This document shows positions 17,777-27,012 of a stretch of 55,990 nucleotides of DNA, piece by piece. Origin of the DNA: an uncultured Actinomycetes bacterium. GTDB lineage: Bacteria; Actinomycetota; Actinomycetes; Nanopelagicales; Nanopelagicaceae. Location: contig CAILKF010000042.1 of assembly GCA_903834705.1 (NCBI GenBank), positions 1-55,990 of the forward strand. The letters are read 5' to 3'. The stretch's first letter is position 1. Each line of letters opens with the position of its first letter. Under the pieces are notes generated by a model. It was not told the DNA's origin. It worked only from the letters and a program-made list of their open reading frames with translations, and ran no database searches. The position numbers and the translations under genes are program-made.

Positions 17777-19147
17777 GTGAAAATTAGCGAACTTCTAGAA
17801 GCAAAAGTACTTGTAGTCGGTGCTGGGATAACGGGTAAATCTGTTGCCCGTGAGTTAACAAAATTCGGAGCCACAGTAACTCTCACTGATGAAAAGCGCA
17901 GCGTAGATTCTGAAGAATCAATTTCAATTGATGAAGCGATCCAAGGAAAATGGGATTTAGCTGTTGTTTCTCCTGGTTGGCGAATCGATCATCCCTTTAT
18001 TGCAAAATTGAGGGCACGCGAAATTGAAATCATCAGCGAAGTGGATTTAGCGTGGGAGTTACGAAACGAGATATGTCCTTCGCAGAAATGGATTGGCATC
18101 ACAGGAACAAACGGTAAAACAACTACTGTCGAATTAACTGCAGCAATGTTGAAAGCTGGAGATCTTAAAGTTACCGCTTGTGGCAATCTGGGAGATACGG
18201 TTATTGAAGCTGTTTGTGGGGGACTATCTTTTGATTGGCTCGTGGTGGAACTTTCATCGTTCCAGTTGGAGTGGAGTCAAAAACCTAAATTCCATTCGGT
18301 CGCAATTTTGAATATTGCCGACGATCATGTCGATTGGCACAAGGATTTTAAGAATTATGTCTCGGCCAAATTGAAAATATTGGATCGGGCAGAGCAAGCC
18401 ATACTTAATGCTGATGACGGTGAATTAGTTCTTGCAACTCAATCCTGGAAGGGCAAGAAGACCTATTTCACTTTAGACTCTCCAAGACCAGGGGAGGTAG
18501 GGTTGGTCGAAAATTTACTCATTGATAGAAGTTTTGTCGCTGATTCACAAGAGGCGAGTGTGATTGCTGAGTTGGTTGAAGTTTCTCCTAGCGCTCCACA
18601 TAGCGTTTCTAACACTTTGGCCGCGGCTGGCTTAGCCAGGAGTGCTGGAATATCACATCAAGATATCCGAGGTGCGATAAAGAGTTTCTCACCGGGAAGT
18701 CATCGCATCGAGACTGTTTTAGAGGCGGACGGAATTCTTTGGATCAATGATTCAAAGGCTACGAATCCCCATGCTGCACAGGCATCTCTCATGTCACAAC
18801 TTTCAGTTGTGTGGATCGCCGGCGGCTTGGCTAAGGGCGCAAATATGTCCGAACTCATTTCAAAGACTAAGAATCGCATTAAAGTGGCAATTCTCATCGG
18901 AACAGATCGAGAACTCATTGCAAAAGAAATAATGGAGCAAGCTCCTGAAATCAAAATCATCCGCGTCGACGATACGCAATCTGATTCTTTGATGGAGCGA
19001 GTGGTAAAAATAGCTAAAGTTGAAGCTCAATCAGGTGACAGTGTGCTCCTTGCCCCCGCTTGTGCATCGATGGACCAATTCATCTCTTACGCAGACCGTG
19101 GGGATCAATTCTCCAAAGCCGTTCAAGAGCTAGTGGCGCAAAAATGA
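17777..19147 (+). CDS. murD: UDP-MurNAc-L-Ala-D-Glu ligase
   Basis: VGAGITGKSVAREL, GITGTNGKTTTVEL, INDSKATNPHAA. GTG start at 17777 preferred over the long ORF start at 17675, which would overlap mraY by 100 nt. Confidence 0.95.
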   Translation: MKISELLEAKVLVVGAGITGKSVARELTKFGATVTLTDEKRSVDSEESISIDEAIQGKWDLAVVSPGWRIDHPFIAKLRAREIEIISEVDLAWELRNEICPSQKWIGITGTNGKTTTVELTAAMLKAGDLKVTACGNLGDTVIEAVCGGLSFDWLVVELSSFQLEWSQKPKFHSVAILNIADDHVDWHKDFKNYVSAKLKILDRAEQAILNADDGELVLATQSWKGKKTYFTLDSPRPGEVGLVENLLIDRSFVADSQEASVIAELVEVSPSAPHSVSNTLAAAGLARSAGISHQDIRGAIKSFSPGSHRIETVLEADGILWINDSKATNPHAAQASLMSQLSVVWIAGGLAKGANMSELISKTKNRIKVAILIGTDRELIAKEIMEQAPEIKIIRVDDTQSDSLMERVVKIAKVEAQSGDSVLLAPACASMDQFISYADRGDQFSKAVQELVAQK

Positions 19148-20295
19148 GAACTCAAAACTTCCTTTCCAAGCCGATTAGTTCTTATTATCTGCTCTTAGTC
19201 AGCGCTGCATCGTTAACAAGTTTGGGCTTGGTGATGGTTCTGTCAGCTTCATCAATTCGTTCTTTGGAAACCAACGGTTCATCCTTTTCGATTGTTGGAA
19301 GACAGATTGTTTTTTTGATTCTGGCATTACCTGTCGGGTACATCGCATCTAAATTGCCCTTCGATCGCTGGGTATCCATTGCGAGATTTTCATTAGTTGG
19401 CTCAGCACTCATACTTTTCATCGTTCAAATTCCTGGAGTTGGACACTCTGTGGGTGGTAATAGAAACTGGATTGGGTACGGACCAGTTGTCATTCAGCCC
19501 AGTGAATTCGTGAAGTTTTTTCTCATTTTGTGGGCTGGATATATGTTGTCCCGTCGAGAATCTCGAGGTTCTGGATCAGAAAACGTTATAAAACTTCTAG
19601 TTCCGGCCTTTTTGGTAATTATGGCTTTAATTTTGCGAGGAAGAGATCTAGGCACTGCAGCAGTATTTGCTGCAATTCTCGTTGGATTACTTTTTGTTTC
19701 TGGAATTCAACTTCGCTTACTAGGAATAACGTCAATTCTTGGCTTTTCTGCAATTGTTGGCATGATCATCACCGTTCCTCAAAGGATGAGTCGACTCCTT
19801 GCAGTACTGAAACCCTTTTCTCCAGAGTATTACAAATTAGCTGGATGGCAACCAGCGCATAGCATCATGGGGTTAGCAAGTGGTGGCCTATTTGGCGTAG
19901 GACTTGGCGCTAGCCGCCAAAAGTGGGGCAATCTTGCAGAAGCACATACTGATTTCATTTTCTCTGTCATTGGCGAAGAGCTAGGACTTCTTGGAACTCT
20001 CGCTGTTTTATTCTTGCTCTCGGCTCTCATATATTCGATATTTAAGATTGCAATAAGAGCTCATGACGCGATGACACGTTATACATGTGCTGGCATTGGT
20101 TGTTGGATACTTATTCAGACAGTTATGAATATTGGATCAGCTACGAGCGTGCTTCCAGTTGTCGGGGTAACCCTTCCTCTAGTTTCTTATGGTGGGTCAT
20201 CTCTTTTCGCAACAATCATCGCACTTGGTTTCGTATTGGGTGCTGCCAGACGAGATCCTGCAATTTCAGCGGTCTTAAAGCGTGAACAGCCATGA
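19144..20295 (+). CDS. ftsW: Peptidoglycan polymerase FtsW (SEDS family)
   Basis: GRDLGTAAVFAAI, PSEFVKFFLILW, HTDFIFSVIGEELGLLG, LPLVSYGGSSL. ATG at 19144 overlaps the murD stop (ATGA). Confidence 0.95.
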   Translation: MRTQNFLSKPISSYYLLLVSAASLTSLGLVMVLSASSIRSLETNGSSFSIVGRQIVFLILALPVGYIASKLPFDRWVSIARFSLVGSALILFIVQIPGVGHSVGGNRNWIGYGPVVIQPSEFVKFFLILWAGYMLSRRESRGSGSENVIKLLVPAFLVIMALILRGRDLGTAAVFAAILVGLLFVSGIQLRLLGITSILGFSAIVGMIITVPQRMSRLLAVLKPFSPEYYKLAGWQPAHSIMGLASGGLFGVGLGASRQKWGNLAEAHTDFIFSVIGEELGLLGTLAVLFLLSALIYSIFKIAIRAHDAMTRYTCAGIGCWILIQTVMNIGSATSVLPVVGVTLPLVSYGGSSLFATIIALGFVLGAARRDPAISAVLKREQP

Positions 20296-21383
20296 GCCCT
20301 AGGACAATAGTTTTTGCTGCAGGCGGCACTGCTGGCCACATCGAACCAGCCTTGGCAGTGGCAAAAGAGTGGAGAAGGCGCTTCCCATCCGATGAATGTA
20401 TCTTCATCGGAACCCAAGAAGGTTTAGAAAATACTTTGATCCCCCAATCAGGGTTTGCCTTGAAGAATATTACTAAAGTCGTGATGCCTCGTCGACTAGA
20501 TTTAGATTTGATTACCTTCCCACTACACATCTGGAAATCTGTGCGTCAAGCAAGAAGAATTAGTAGAGGCGCATCGTTGATTATTGGCTTTGGCGGTTAT
20601 GTGAGTGCGTCAGCATATTTAGCCGGTAGGCAGGAAAAAATCCCATTGGTCATTCATGATTCGAATGCAAAAATCGGGTGGGCAAATCGTCTCGGATCGT
20701 ATTTGACTAAGAATTTGGCAGTTTCGCGAGAGGTGCGCGATTCACGATTTTCAAACGCGACCGTTACAGGTCTGCCACTACGAGCAGATGTCCAAGAGGC
20801 AATTACGCAATCCGAATCTGATTGGGCCGGTGCCCGGCTTAGTGCAAAGAAAACAATGGGCTGGGAAACTGCACCGCACACACTGTTAATTCTGGGCGGA
20901 TCTCAGGGTTCGTTCTGGTTAAATAATGAAATTGCTTCAGTCTTACCTCAATTACAAGAGATGAACATTTCAATTTTGCATGCAGTAGGAGCTAAGAATT
21001 CGCTACCGGCCTCGACTGGAAATTATCGGGCAGTTTCATATATTCAAGACATGGCAAGCGCGTATCTGGCTGCAGACCTAGTTATTTCCCGTAGCGGAGC
21101 CGCAACATGTTCTGAAATCGAAGCACTTGGCCGCTTTGCATTATTTATTCCACTCTCGATTGGAAATGGCGAGCAAGCACTCAATGCCAAGAATCTTGTA
21201 GATTCAAGTCGTGCAACAATTGTTTCTCAGAAGTCATTCTCTGGTCAATGGTTGCTTTCGAATTTACCAGCGTTACTTGCAAAAGTGCACAGCGTGCCAA
21301 TGAATGGTCTTTCTGATGACCGAGATGCGGCAAGGAAAATTGCAAACATGATGGAGAGTGCCATGAAAAAGGAGGGAATGTGA
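20292..21383 (+). CDS. murG: UDP-GlcNAc--lipid I GlcNAc transferase
   Basis: FAAGGTAGHIEPALAVA, GFGGYVSASAYLAG, GGSQGSFWLN, RSGAATCSEIEALG. Confidence 0.96.
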   Translation: MSPRTIVFAAGGTAGHIEPALAVAKEWRRRFPSDECIFIGTQEGLENTLIPQSGFALKNITKVVMPRRLDLDLITFPLHIWKSVRQARRISRGASLIIGFGGYVSASAYLAGRQEKIPLVIHDSNAKIGWANRLGSYLTKNLAVSREVRDSRFSNATVTGLPLRADVQEAITQSESDWAGARLSAKKTMGWETAPHTLLILGGSQGSFWLNNEIASVLPQLQEMNISILHAVGAKNSLPASTGNYRAVSYIQDMASAYLAADLVISRSGAATCSEIEALGRFALFIPLSIGNGEQALNAKNLVDSSRATIVSQKSFSGQWLLSNLPALLAKVHSVPMNGLSDDRDAARKIANMMESAMKKEGM

Positions 21384-22768
21384 CAGTTTCCCTTCGAGAT
21401 TTTGCAGGCAAACGAGTTCATTTTGTGGGCATCGGCGGTACAGGCATGAGTGGGCTCGCGCGAATCATGTCAACGTATCCGATTGAAGTCACGGGATCAG
21501 ATATGAAAGAGTCTTCAGTTCTCACCGGATTGCGAGTTCTAGGGGCAACAATCTCGAGCCAACATCAAGCTGAGAATGTGAATGGTGCTGACTTCCTTGT
21601 CTATTCAAGTGCAATTTCGAAAACAAACCCGGAGATGATGAGAGGCAAAGAGCTGGGCATTCCGATTCTTTCACGGGCGCAGGCACTGAGCGCTTTGATG
21701 TCAGAATCGATTTCGATTGCAATTGCTGGCACGCACGGGAAAACGACAACAACGTCAATGTTGACGGTTGCCGCGCAAAGTTGCGGAGAAGATCCATCTT
21801 TCGCAATTGGCGGAACACTTAGCGCATCAGGTTCAAATGCACATAAGGGGACCGGAGAATTCTTTATCGTTGAAGCCGATGAGTCTGACGGATCTTTCAT
21901 TGAGTACCGCCCATATGGCGCGGTGATAACAAATATCGAACATGACCACGTTGACTTCTTTAAGACACCGGAATCGGTAATGGATGCATTCGCCTCTTTC
22001 GTCGACACAATTGCAACAGATGGATTCTTGGTTTATTGCGCAGATGATTCGGGTTCAAGCACTCTCGGAAACGCGTCAACGATTTCGCGCAAGATTTCCT
22101 ATGGGGTGAGTCCATCTGCTGATTTACGTATTGATTCCATCGAATTATTCCCACAAGGTTCAAAGGCTCGCGCATTGTGGAAAGGTAAATTGCTAGGCAC
22201 TATGGAGCTGCAAGTACCAGGCCATCACAATGTACTCAACGCATCTGCAGCGCTGGCTGGGGGATTGGCACTTGGATTACCTGGCGCTCAACTCATTGCC
22301 GGACTTGCAACTTTTCGGGGTACCGGACGACGCTTTGAATTAAAGGGGCAAGTTCAAGGAATTCGGGTCATCGATGATTACGGTCACCATCCCACTGAAA
22401 TTGAAGTAACCCTCACTACAGCAAAGCGTTACGCAACAGATGGACGAGTACTCGTTATTTTCCAGCCCCACAGATATTCCAGGACTCAAGCGTTCATTCC
22501 GGGGTTTGCGCGAGCATTAGATATAGCAGATCAAGCGTGGGTGCTAGAGGTGTACGGCGCTAGTGAACAACCAATCGCTGGAGTGAGCGCTGAATCTATA
22601 ACTCAATTAATGAAACATGGCGTATTCGAACCGAATTTTTTAACAGCTACCGATGCAGTAGTTGCAAAGGCGCGTCCCGGCGATGTCATCGTAACGTTAG
22701 GTGCCGGTGACGTCAGTTCCCTGGCCCCAATCATCGTAGAAGCGTTGGCCAAAAAATTTCAACCCTAA
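21380..22768 (+). CDS. murC: UDP-MurNAc--L-Ala ligase
   Basis: FVGIGGTGMSGLARIM, AIAGTHGKTTTTSML, VEADESDGSF, DDYGHHPTEIEVTL. Confidence 0.97.
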   Translation: MTVSLRDFAGKRVHFVGIGGTGMSGLARIMSTYPIEVTGSDMKESSVLTGLRVLGATISSQHQAENVNGADFLVYSSAISKTNPEMMRGKELGIPILSRAQALSALMSESISIAIAGTHGKTTTTSMLTVAAQSCGEDPSFAIGGTLSASGSNAHKGTGEFFIVEADESDGSFIEYRPYGAVITNIEHDHVDFFKTPESVMDAFASFVDTIATDGFLVYCADDSGSSTLGNASTISRKISYGVSPSADLRIDSIELFPQGSKARALWKGKLLGTMELQVPGHHNVLNASAALAGGLALGLPGAQLIAGLATFRGTGRRFELKGQVQGIRVIDDYGHHPTEIEVTLTTAKRYATDGRVLVIFQPHRYSRTQAFIPGFARALDIADQAWVLEVYGASEQPIAGVSAESITQLMKHGVFEPNFLTATDAVVAKARPGDVIVTLGAGDVSSLAPIIVEALAKKFQP

Positions 22769-23466
22769 CTGCTGCGAAGAGAAAACGAAAATCTCCACGA
22801 ACATTTTTTCGAATCGTCATCGCCAGTCTTGTACTGGCATCAATGGCGTATATCTTGGGATGGTCGCCATTGTTAACAGTTCAAGATGTGCAGGTATTTG
22901 GAGCACCAGATTCCCAGAGCGCGTCAGAAATTAAAAATCAATCCAACATTGTTGAGGGCGAAAAATTAGCGCGTCTAGAACCGCGAGTGACGCAACAACT
23001 GTTAGAAAAGAATAGTTGGATTAAAAGTGTGAAAGTAAGCAGAAATTGGTTAAACCGGAAAGTTGACATTCGAATTACCGCACGCTCTCCAATAGCAAAA
23101 CTCGGAGATCGCTATGTTGACCTCGAACGAAGAGTTTTCACAGCACAAGAGAGCTCGAAATTAACTTTGCCCACATTAAAAGCACCCACACTGAGCGCCC
23201 AGGAGTTCGCCATTGGGCTTCTCGTTTCTTTGCCCCCTGAAATTCGAAGAGAACTTCGTGTCTTAGAGGCAGAGAATCGAAACTCCGCAACTTTAACTCT
23301 GCACAATTCAAGAACGGGTTCTCCGCGTACCTTTACTGTGATTTGGGGAGATGAAAGCGCACTTGATTTCAAGGTAAAGGTGTACAAGGCACTACTGGAA
23401 CTTCCAGAAAATAAGAAAGTTTCGCTTCTGGATCTTTCGGCTCCTCATGCTCCGATAGTTAAATAA
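22756..23466 (+). CDS. ftsQ: Cell division protein FtsQ (POTRA domain); N-terminus extends upstream of the ORF-track ATG (22843)
   Basis: In-frame upstream translation ISTLTAAKRKRKSPRTFFRIVIASLVLASMAYILGWSPLLTVQDVQVFGA restores the basic tail + TM + POTRA layout; no ATG/GTG/TTG in frame between the upstream stop at 22708-22710 and 22843. First in-frame ATT is 22756. Confidence 0.85.
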   Translation: MSTLTAAKRKRKSPRTFFRIVIASLVLASMAYILGWSPLLTVQDVQVFGAPDSQSASEIKNQSNIVEGEKLARLEPRVTQQLLEKNSWIKSVKVSRNWLNRKVDIRITARSPIAKLGDRYVDLERRVFTAQESSKLTLPTLKAPTLSAQEFAIGLLVSLPPEIRRELRVLEAENRNSATLTLHNSRTGSPRTFTVIWGDESALDFKVKVYKALLELPENKKVSLLDLSAPHAPIVK

Positions 23467-23488
23467 TCCTTTAATTTCGTTACAAAAG

Positions 23489-23508
23489 CTTGCTATTGCA
23501 AGGTTTTT
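23489..23508 (+). terminator. Weak hairpin + T-run after ftsQ
   Basis: CTTGC-TATT-GCAAG then GTTTTT. Confidence 0.3.
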
Positions 23509-23660
23509 AGAGATTCAGAATTTGCAATAACTGCGCATTCAAAAAGTTTTTTTCAGGTGAAAATCTTTAAAGAACAAGTTGAGGTATCTCTTCGTGTCGG
23601 TGTTTGATTCGCTTTCTCACCCCCTCTACGGTCGCCACACGCAGAGAGTTAACGCTAAAT

Positions 23661-23671
23661 CTCAACTTGAG
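23661..23671 (+). promoter_or_regulatory. Palindromic element CTCAA-C-TTGAG in the ftsZ leader
   Basis: TAAATCTCAACTTGAGGGTT in the 233-bp ftsQ-ftsZ intergenic region, flanked by TCGCCA(23632-23637)/TGGCGA(23675-23680). Confidence 0.4.
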
Positions 23672-23699
23672 GGTTGGCGATTCTTGAGGAGGATACACA

Positions 23700-24833
23700 G
23701 TGGCTTCACCGCAAAATTATTTGGCAGTCATCAAAGTTGTTGGAGTTGGTGGCGGTGGAGTTAACGCTGTTAATCGCATGATTGATGTCGGCCTCAAAGG
23801 CGTCGAATTCATCGCAGTCAATACAGATGCACAACATTTGTTGATGAGTGATGCAGATGTGAAATTAGATATTGGTCGTAAATCCACCCGTGGATTAGGG
23901 GCCGGTGCATCACCTGCACGCGGACGCGAAGCCGTACTCGATCACGTGGATGAGATTGAAGAAATTTTACGTGGCGCTGACATGGTATTTGTCACCGCTG
24001 GTGAAGGCGGAGGCACAGGTACTGGAGCTGCACCAATCATCGCAAAAATTGCTCGCGAATTAGGCGCACTCACAATCGGTGTTGTTACTCGTCCATTTTC
24101 TCATGAAGGAAAAATTCGCACAAAACAAGCAGAAGAAGGAATTAACGAACTTCGGGGACACGTAGATACCCTGATTGTTATTCCTAATGACAGACTCTTA
24201 GCAATTTCCGATCATTCAATAACTTTAGTTGAAGCTTTTAAGAGCGCAGATCAGGTTTTGCTTTCTGGCGTACAAGGCATCACTGAAATTATTACTCAGC
24301 CTGGTTTGATTAATCTAGATTTCGCAGATGTAAAAAGTGTCATGACTGATGCTGGTTCGGCATTGATGGGCATCGGTTCTGCTCGTGGAGAAAATCGTGC
24401 ATTGCGTGCAGCTGAGTTAGCAATCTCATCTCCTTTGCTTGAAGCATCAATAGATGGAGCGATGGGTGTACTTCTTTCCATTGCAGGCGGATCAGACTTA
24501 GGATTGTTTGAAATCAATGAAGCTTGTGAACTTGTGCAAGCTGCTGCACATCCAGATGCAAACTTGATTTTTGGAACAACCATTGACGACGCCCTCGGTG
24601 ACGAAGTCCGAATAACCGTTATCGCTGCAGGATTCGAAGGTGGGTCTCCTAAGAAAGTTTCGATGCCTGTCATTGACATGGCAACACTTGGCGGACAAGC
24701 CGACCCAATTGCAGCAAATGATCCATTGGCTGTTGCTCTTGAATTGCCCGATGAATCATCATCCCGTAAACGAGTGACTTTCGAAGAACTCCTTTCCGAA
24801 GATGAAATCGATGTCCCTGACTTTATGAAGTAA
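23700..24833 (+). CDS. ftsZ: Cell division protein FtsZ
   Basis: [39 protein letters not shown]-terminal DVPDFMK; SD GAGGAGG. Confidence 0.98.
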   Translation: MASPQNYLAVIKVVGVGGGGVNAVNRMIDVGLKGVEFIAVNTDAQHLLMSDADVKLDIGRKSTRGLGAGASPARGREAVLDHVDEIEEILRGADMVFVTAGEGGGTGTGAAPIIAKIARELGALTIGVVTRPFSHEGKIRTKQAEEGINELRGHVDTLIVIPNDRLLAISDHSITLVEAFKSADQVLLSGVQGITEIITQPGLINLDFADVKSVMTDAGSALMGIGSARGENRALRAAELAISSPLLEASIDGAMGVLLSIAGGSDLGLFEINEACELVQAAAHPDANLIFGTTIDDALGDEVRITVIAAGFEGGSPKKVSMPVIDMATLGGQADPIAANDPLAVALELPDESSSRKRVTFEELLSEDEIDVPDFMK

Positions 24834-24838
24834 CCGTT

Positions 24839-25534
24839 TTGGTTTCGACCCTATTCACGACCAGATCTTCAGATGGGTCTGGATTAACCGAACTAGGGGC
24901 TAGTTCTCCTCCTTATGATTGGTTCAACTTAGCTTTGCATGTTGGTGATTCTAAAGATGACGTCTGTGCAAACCGGGCTTTGCTTTCGCAAGAAGCGGCC
25001 ACACCTATATTCATGAATCAAATACACGGCGATGGAATTGTTGTTATAGATGGAATTTCTCAGATCGAACCAACAGCAGATGCGCTCATCACCCAAGAAT
25101 CAGGCATCGCTCTCTGCGTTTTAGTTGCAGATTGCATACCGTTACTTCTCTGGGATTCAAAAATTGATCTCGTAGCTGCGGTACATGTAGGCCGTCGGGG
25201 TTTAATGAACAACATAACGGGCAAAGTAGTCGAACGCATGGAGGCCATGGGCGCAAGAAGTATTATTGCCAGCCTTGGCCCCTCAATTTGTGGAACTTGC
25301 TATGAAGTGGGTGAAGATGTCTTCACCGAAGTTGTGAATCAGTTTCCACTAGCGAAATCTCAAACCCGCGATGGCAAGTATGCTCTTGATCTACCTGCTG
25401 GCTTGGTGGGAGTTCTTTCTGAATGTGGAATTGCAAGTGAAGTTAGCCAGCAATGCACAGCCGAAAGCTCGGATTTGTTTTCCTATAGACGCGATGGAGT
25501 GTGTGGAAGACAGGCAGGTGTAATTTGGATCTAG
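24839..25534 (+). CDS. pgeF: Peptidoglycan editing factor / laccase-domain protein PgeF (YfiH/YlmD)
   Basis: FTTRSSDGSG, VLVADCIPLLLWD, AAVHVGRRGLMNNI, LGPSICGTCYEVGEDV. Confidence 0.9.
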   Translation: MVSTLFTTRSSDGSGLTELGASSPPYDWFNLALHVGDSKDDVCANRALLSQEAATPIFMNQIHGDGIVVIDGISQIEPTADALITQESGIALCVLVADCIPLLLWDSKIDLVAAVHVGRRGLMNNITGKVVERMEAMGARSIIASLGPSICGTCYEVGEDVFTEVVNQFPLAKSQTRDGKYALDLPAGLVGVLSECGIASEVSQQCTAESSDLFSYRRDGVCGRQAGVIWI

Positions 25535-26214
25535 ATTCTCGGTACATAGAAATTGAGAAGAATGTAAAGGCTGTTCGAGCACGAATCGAAAGTGCCAGCC
25601 AAAAAGTAAATCGCTCTTCGGCCGACGTGACACTCATTGCGGTGACGAAAACATATCCTGTCAGTGATGCAATGATCCTTTCTCAGCTAGGCATCTCGAA
25701 TTTTGGTGAAAATCGTAGTTCTGAAGGTGCAGCCAAAGCGGCTGAAATACAAGGTACTTGGCACTTCCAGGGACAAATACAGAGCAACAAAATTAAGCAA
25801 GTTCTCACGTGGGCAAATTCGATTCATTCGGTGGATGATTTACGGCATATTTCACTGATTAAGAAAGCTCTGCCGGATGATAAAAATATTTCAATATTTC
25901 TGCAGGTAGCCCTTGATGGTCAATTGCATCGTGGGGGAGTTTCTGAAGAAATATTGCCTTTACTGGCCGAAGAAGTGCTTTCCAGTGATGGTTTGATGCT
26001 CGAAGGTCTCATGGCCGTGGCTCCACTAGACCATGACCCTCACCGAGCATTTTCGGAGTTAGCTCGAATTCATAGTGTATTTAGCCAACAATTCCCGATG
26101 GCTACAAATCTCTCTGCTGGCATGAGTAATGATTTCGAAGTAGCCATTGAATATGGCGCGACACATCTGCGCATTGGCAGCTCAATCCTCGGAGTTCGGA
26201 CTAGCCCCCTGTAA
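25525..26214 (+). CDS. YggS family PLP homeostasis protein
   Basis: VTLIAVTKTYPVSDAMIL, NFGENR, WHFQGQIQSNKIKQVL, LSAGMSNDFEVAIEYGATHLRIGSSILG. Start uncertain (TTG 25525 or GTG 25501). Confidence 0.92.
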   Translation: MDLDSRYIEIEKNVKAVRARIESASQKVNRSSADVTLIAVTKTYPVSDAMILSQLGISNFGENRSSEGAAKAAEIQGTWHFQGQIQSNKIKQVLTWANSIHSVDDLRHISLIKKALPDDKNISIFLQVALDGQLHRGGVSEEILPLLAEEVLSSDGLMLEGLMAVAPLDHDPHRAFSELARIHSVFSQQFPMATNLSAGMSNDFEVAIEYGATHLRIGSSILGVRTSPL

Positions 26215-26223
26215 AATTTCGGC

Positions 26224-26688
26224 ATGGCTAATGCAATGCGAAAAGTAGCGAACTATCTCGGACTCATGGAAGATCTTGAATTAGATTCTTCACAAGAAGT
26301 CCAACAACGTCCAACTGCTGTAAGAGTTCCTGATGTCAAGATTCGAACACGCGAACCACGTTCATCGACGTTAGCGCCAGCTCCTGCAATGGAATTAGAT
26401 TTGCCAGTGCTCGATCGCATCGTCACATTGCACCCACGTTTTTATAATGAGGCACGCAGCATCGGTGAGCATTACAGAATGGGCAACCCTGTAATCATGA
26501 ATCTCACCGACATGGAAGAAACGGAACGTAAACGGTTAGTAGATTTTGCAAGTGGTTTGGTTTTTGGTCATAACGGAACGATCGAGCGAGTAACCTCGAA
26601 AGTATTTTTGCTTTCACCAGCAAATATAAGAGTAAGCAACGAAGACAAAGCTAAAGCTGCTGAAGCAAGTTTCTTTAACCAAAGTTAA
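26224..26688 (+). CDS. sepF: Cell division protein SepF
   Basis: MRKVANYLGLMEDLE…ILHP-like VTLHPRFYNEARSIGEHYRMGNPVIMNLTDMEETERKRLVDFASGLVFGHNGTIERVTSKVFLLSPANI. Confidence 0.95.
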   Translation: MANAMRKVANYLGLMEDLELDSSQEVQQRPTAVRVPDVKIRTREPRSSTLAPAPAMELDLPVLDRIVTLHPRFYNEARSIGEHYRMGNPVIMNLTDMEETERKRLVDFASGLVFGHNGTIERVTSKVFLLSPANIRVSNEDKAKAAEASFFNQS

Positions 26689-26691
26689 GTT

Positions 26692-26976
26692 ATGCCGGGC
26701 ATTGGTGAGTTGCTTGTAACAGTTATGCGAATGTTTTTATTCGCACTTTTTGGAAGATTGATACTGGATTACATCCGAATGTTTGCGCGATCATGGCAAC
26801 CAAGAGGCGTCTTTCTATTTCTGGCAGAAGCGATTTATTCCATTACGGATAAACCCACTGCACTTGTTCGAAAATTTGTACCACCACTTCGATTGGGCTC
26901 TGTGAGCTTAGATCTTTCTTTCTTGGTGTTGTTTTTTGGTGTTCAATTGCTTATTCCACTTGCAGGTCGACTCTAA
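26692..26976 (+). CDS. YggT family membrane protein (YlmG)
   Basis: Two-TM protein; LILDYIRMF, AEAIYSITDKPTALVRKFVPPLRLGSVSLDLS. Confidence 0.9.
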   Translation: MPGIGELLVTVMRMFLFALFGRLILDYIRMFARSWQPRGVFLFLAEAIYSITDKPTALVRKFVPPLRLGSVSLDLSFLVLFFGVQLLIPLAGRL

Positions 26977-26981
26977 CAAAC

Positions 26982-27012
26982 GCTAGTTGGCCAGATTGCT
27001 ACTAGTTTTTTA
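26982..27012 (+). terminator. Possible terminator at the yggT/ileS convergent junction
   Basis: CTAGT … ACTAG followed by TTTTTT; overlaps the ileS stop. Confidence 0.35.
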
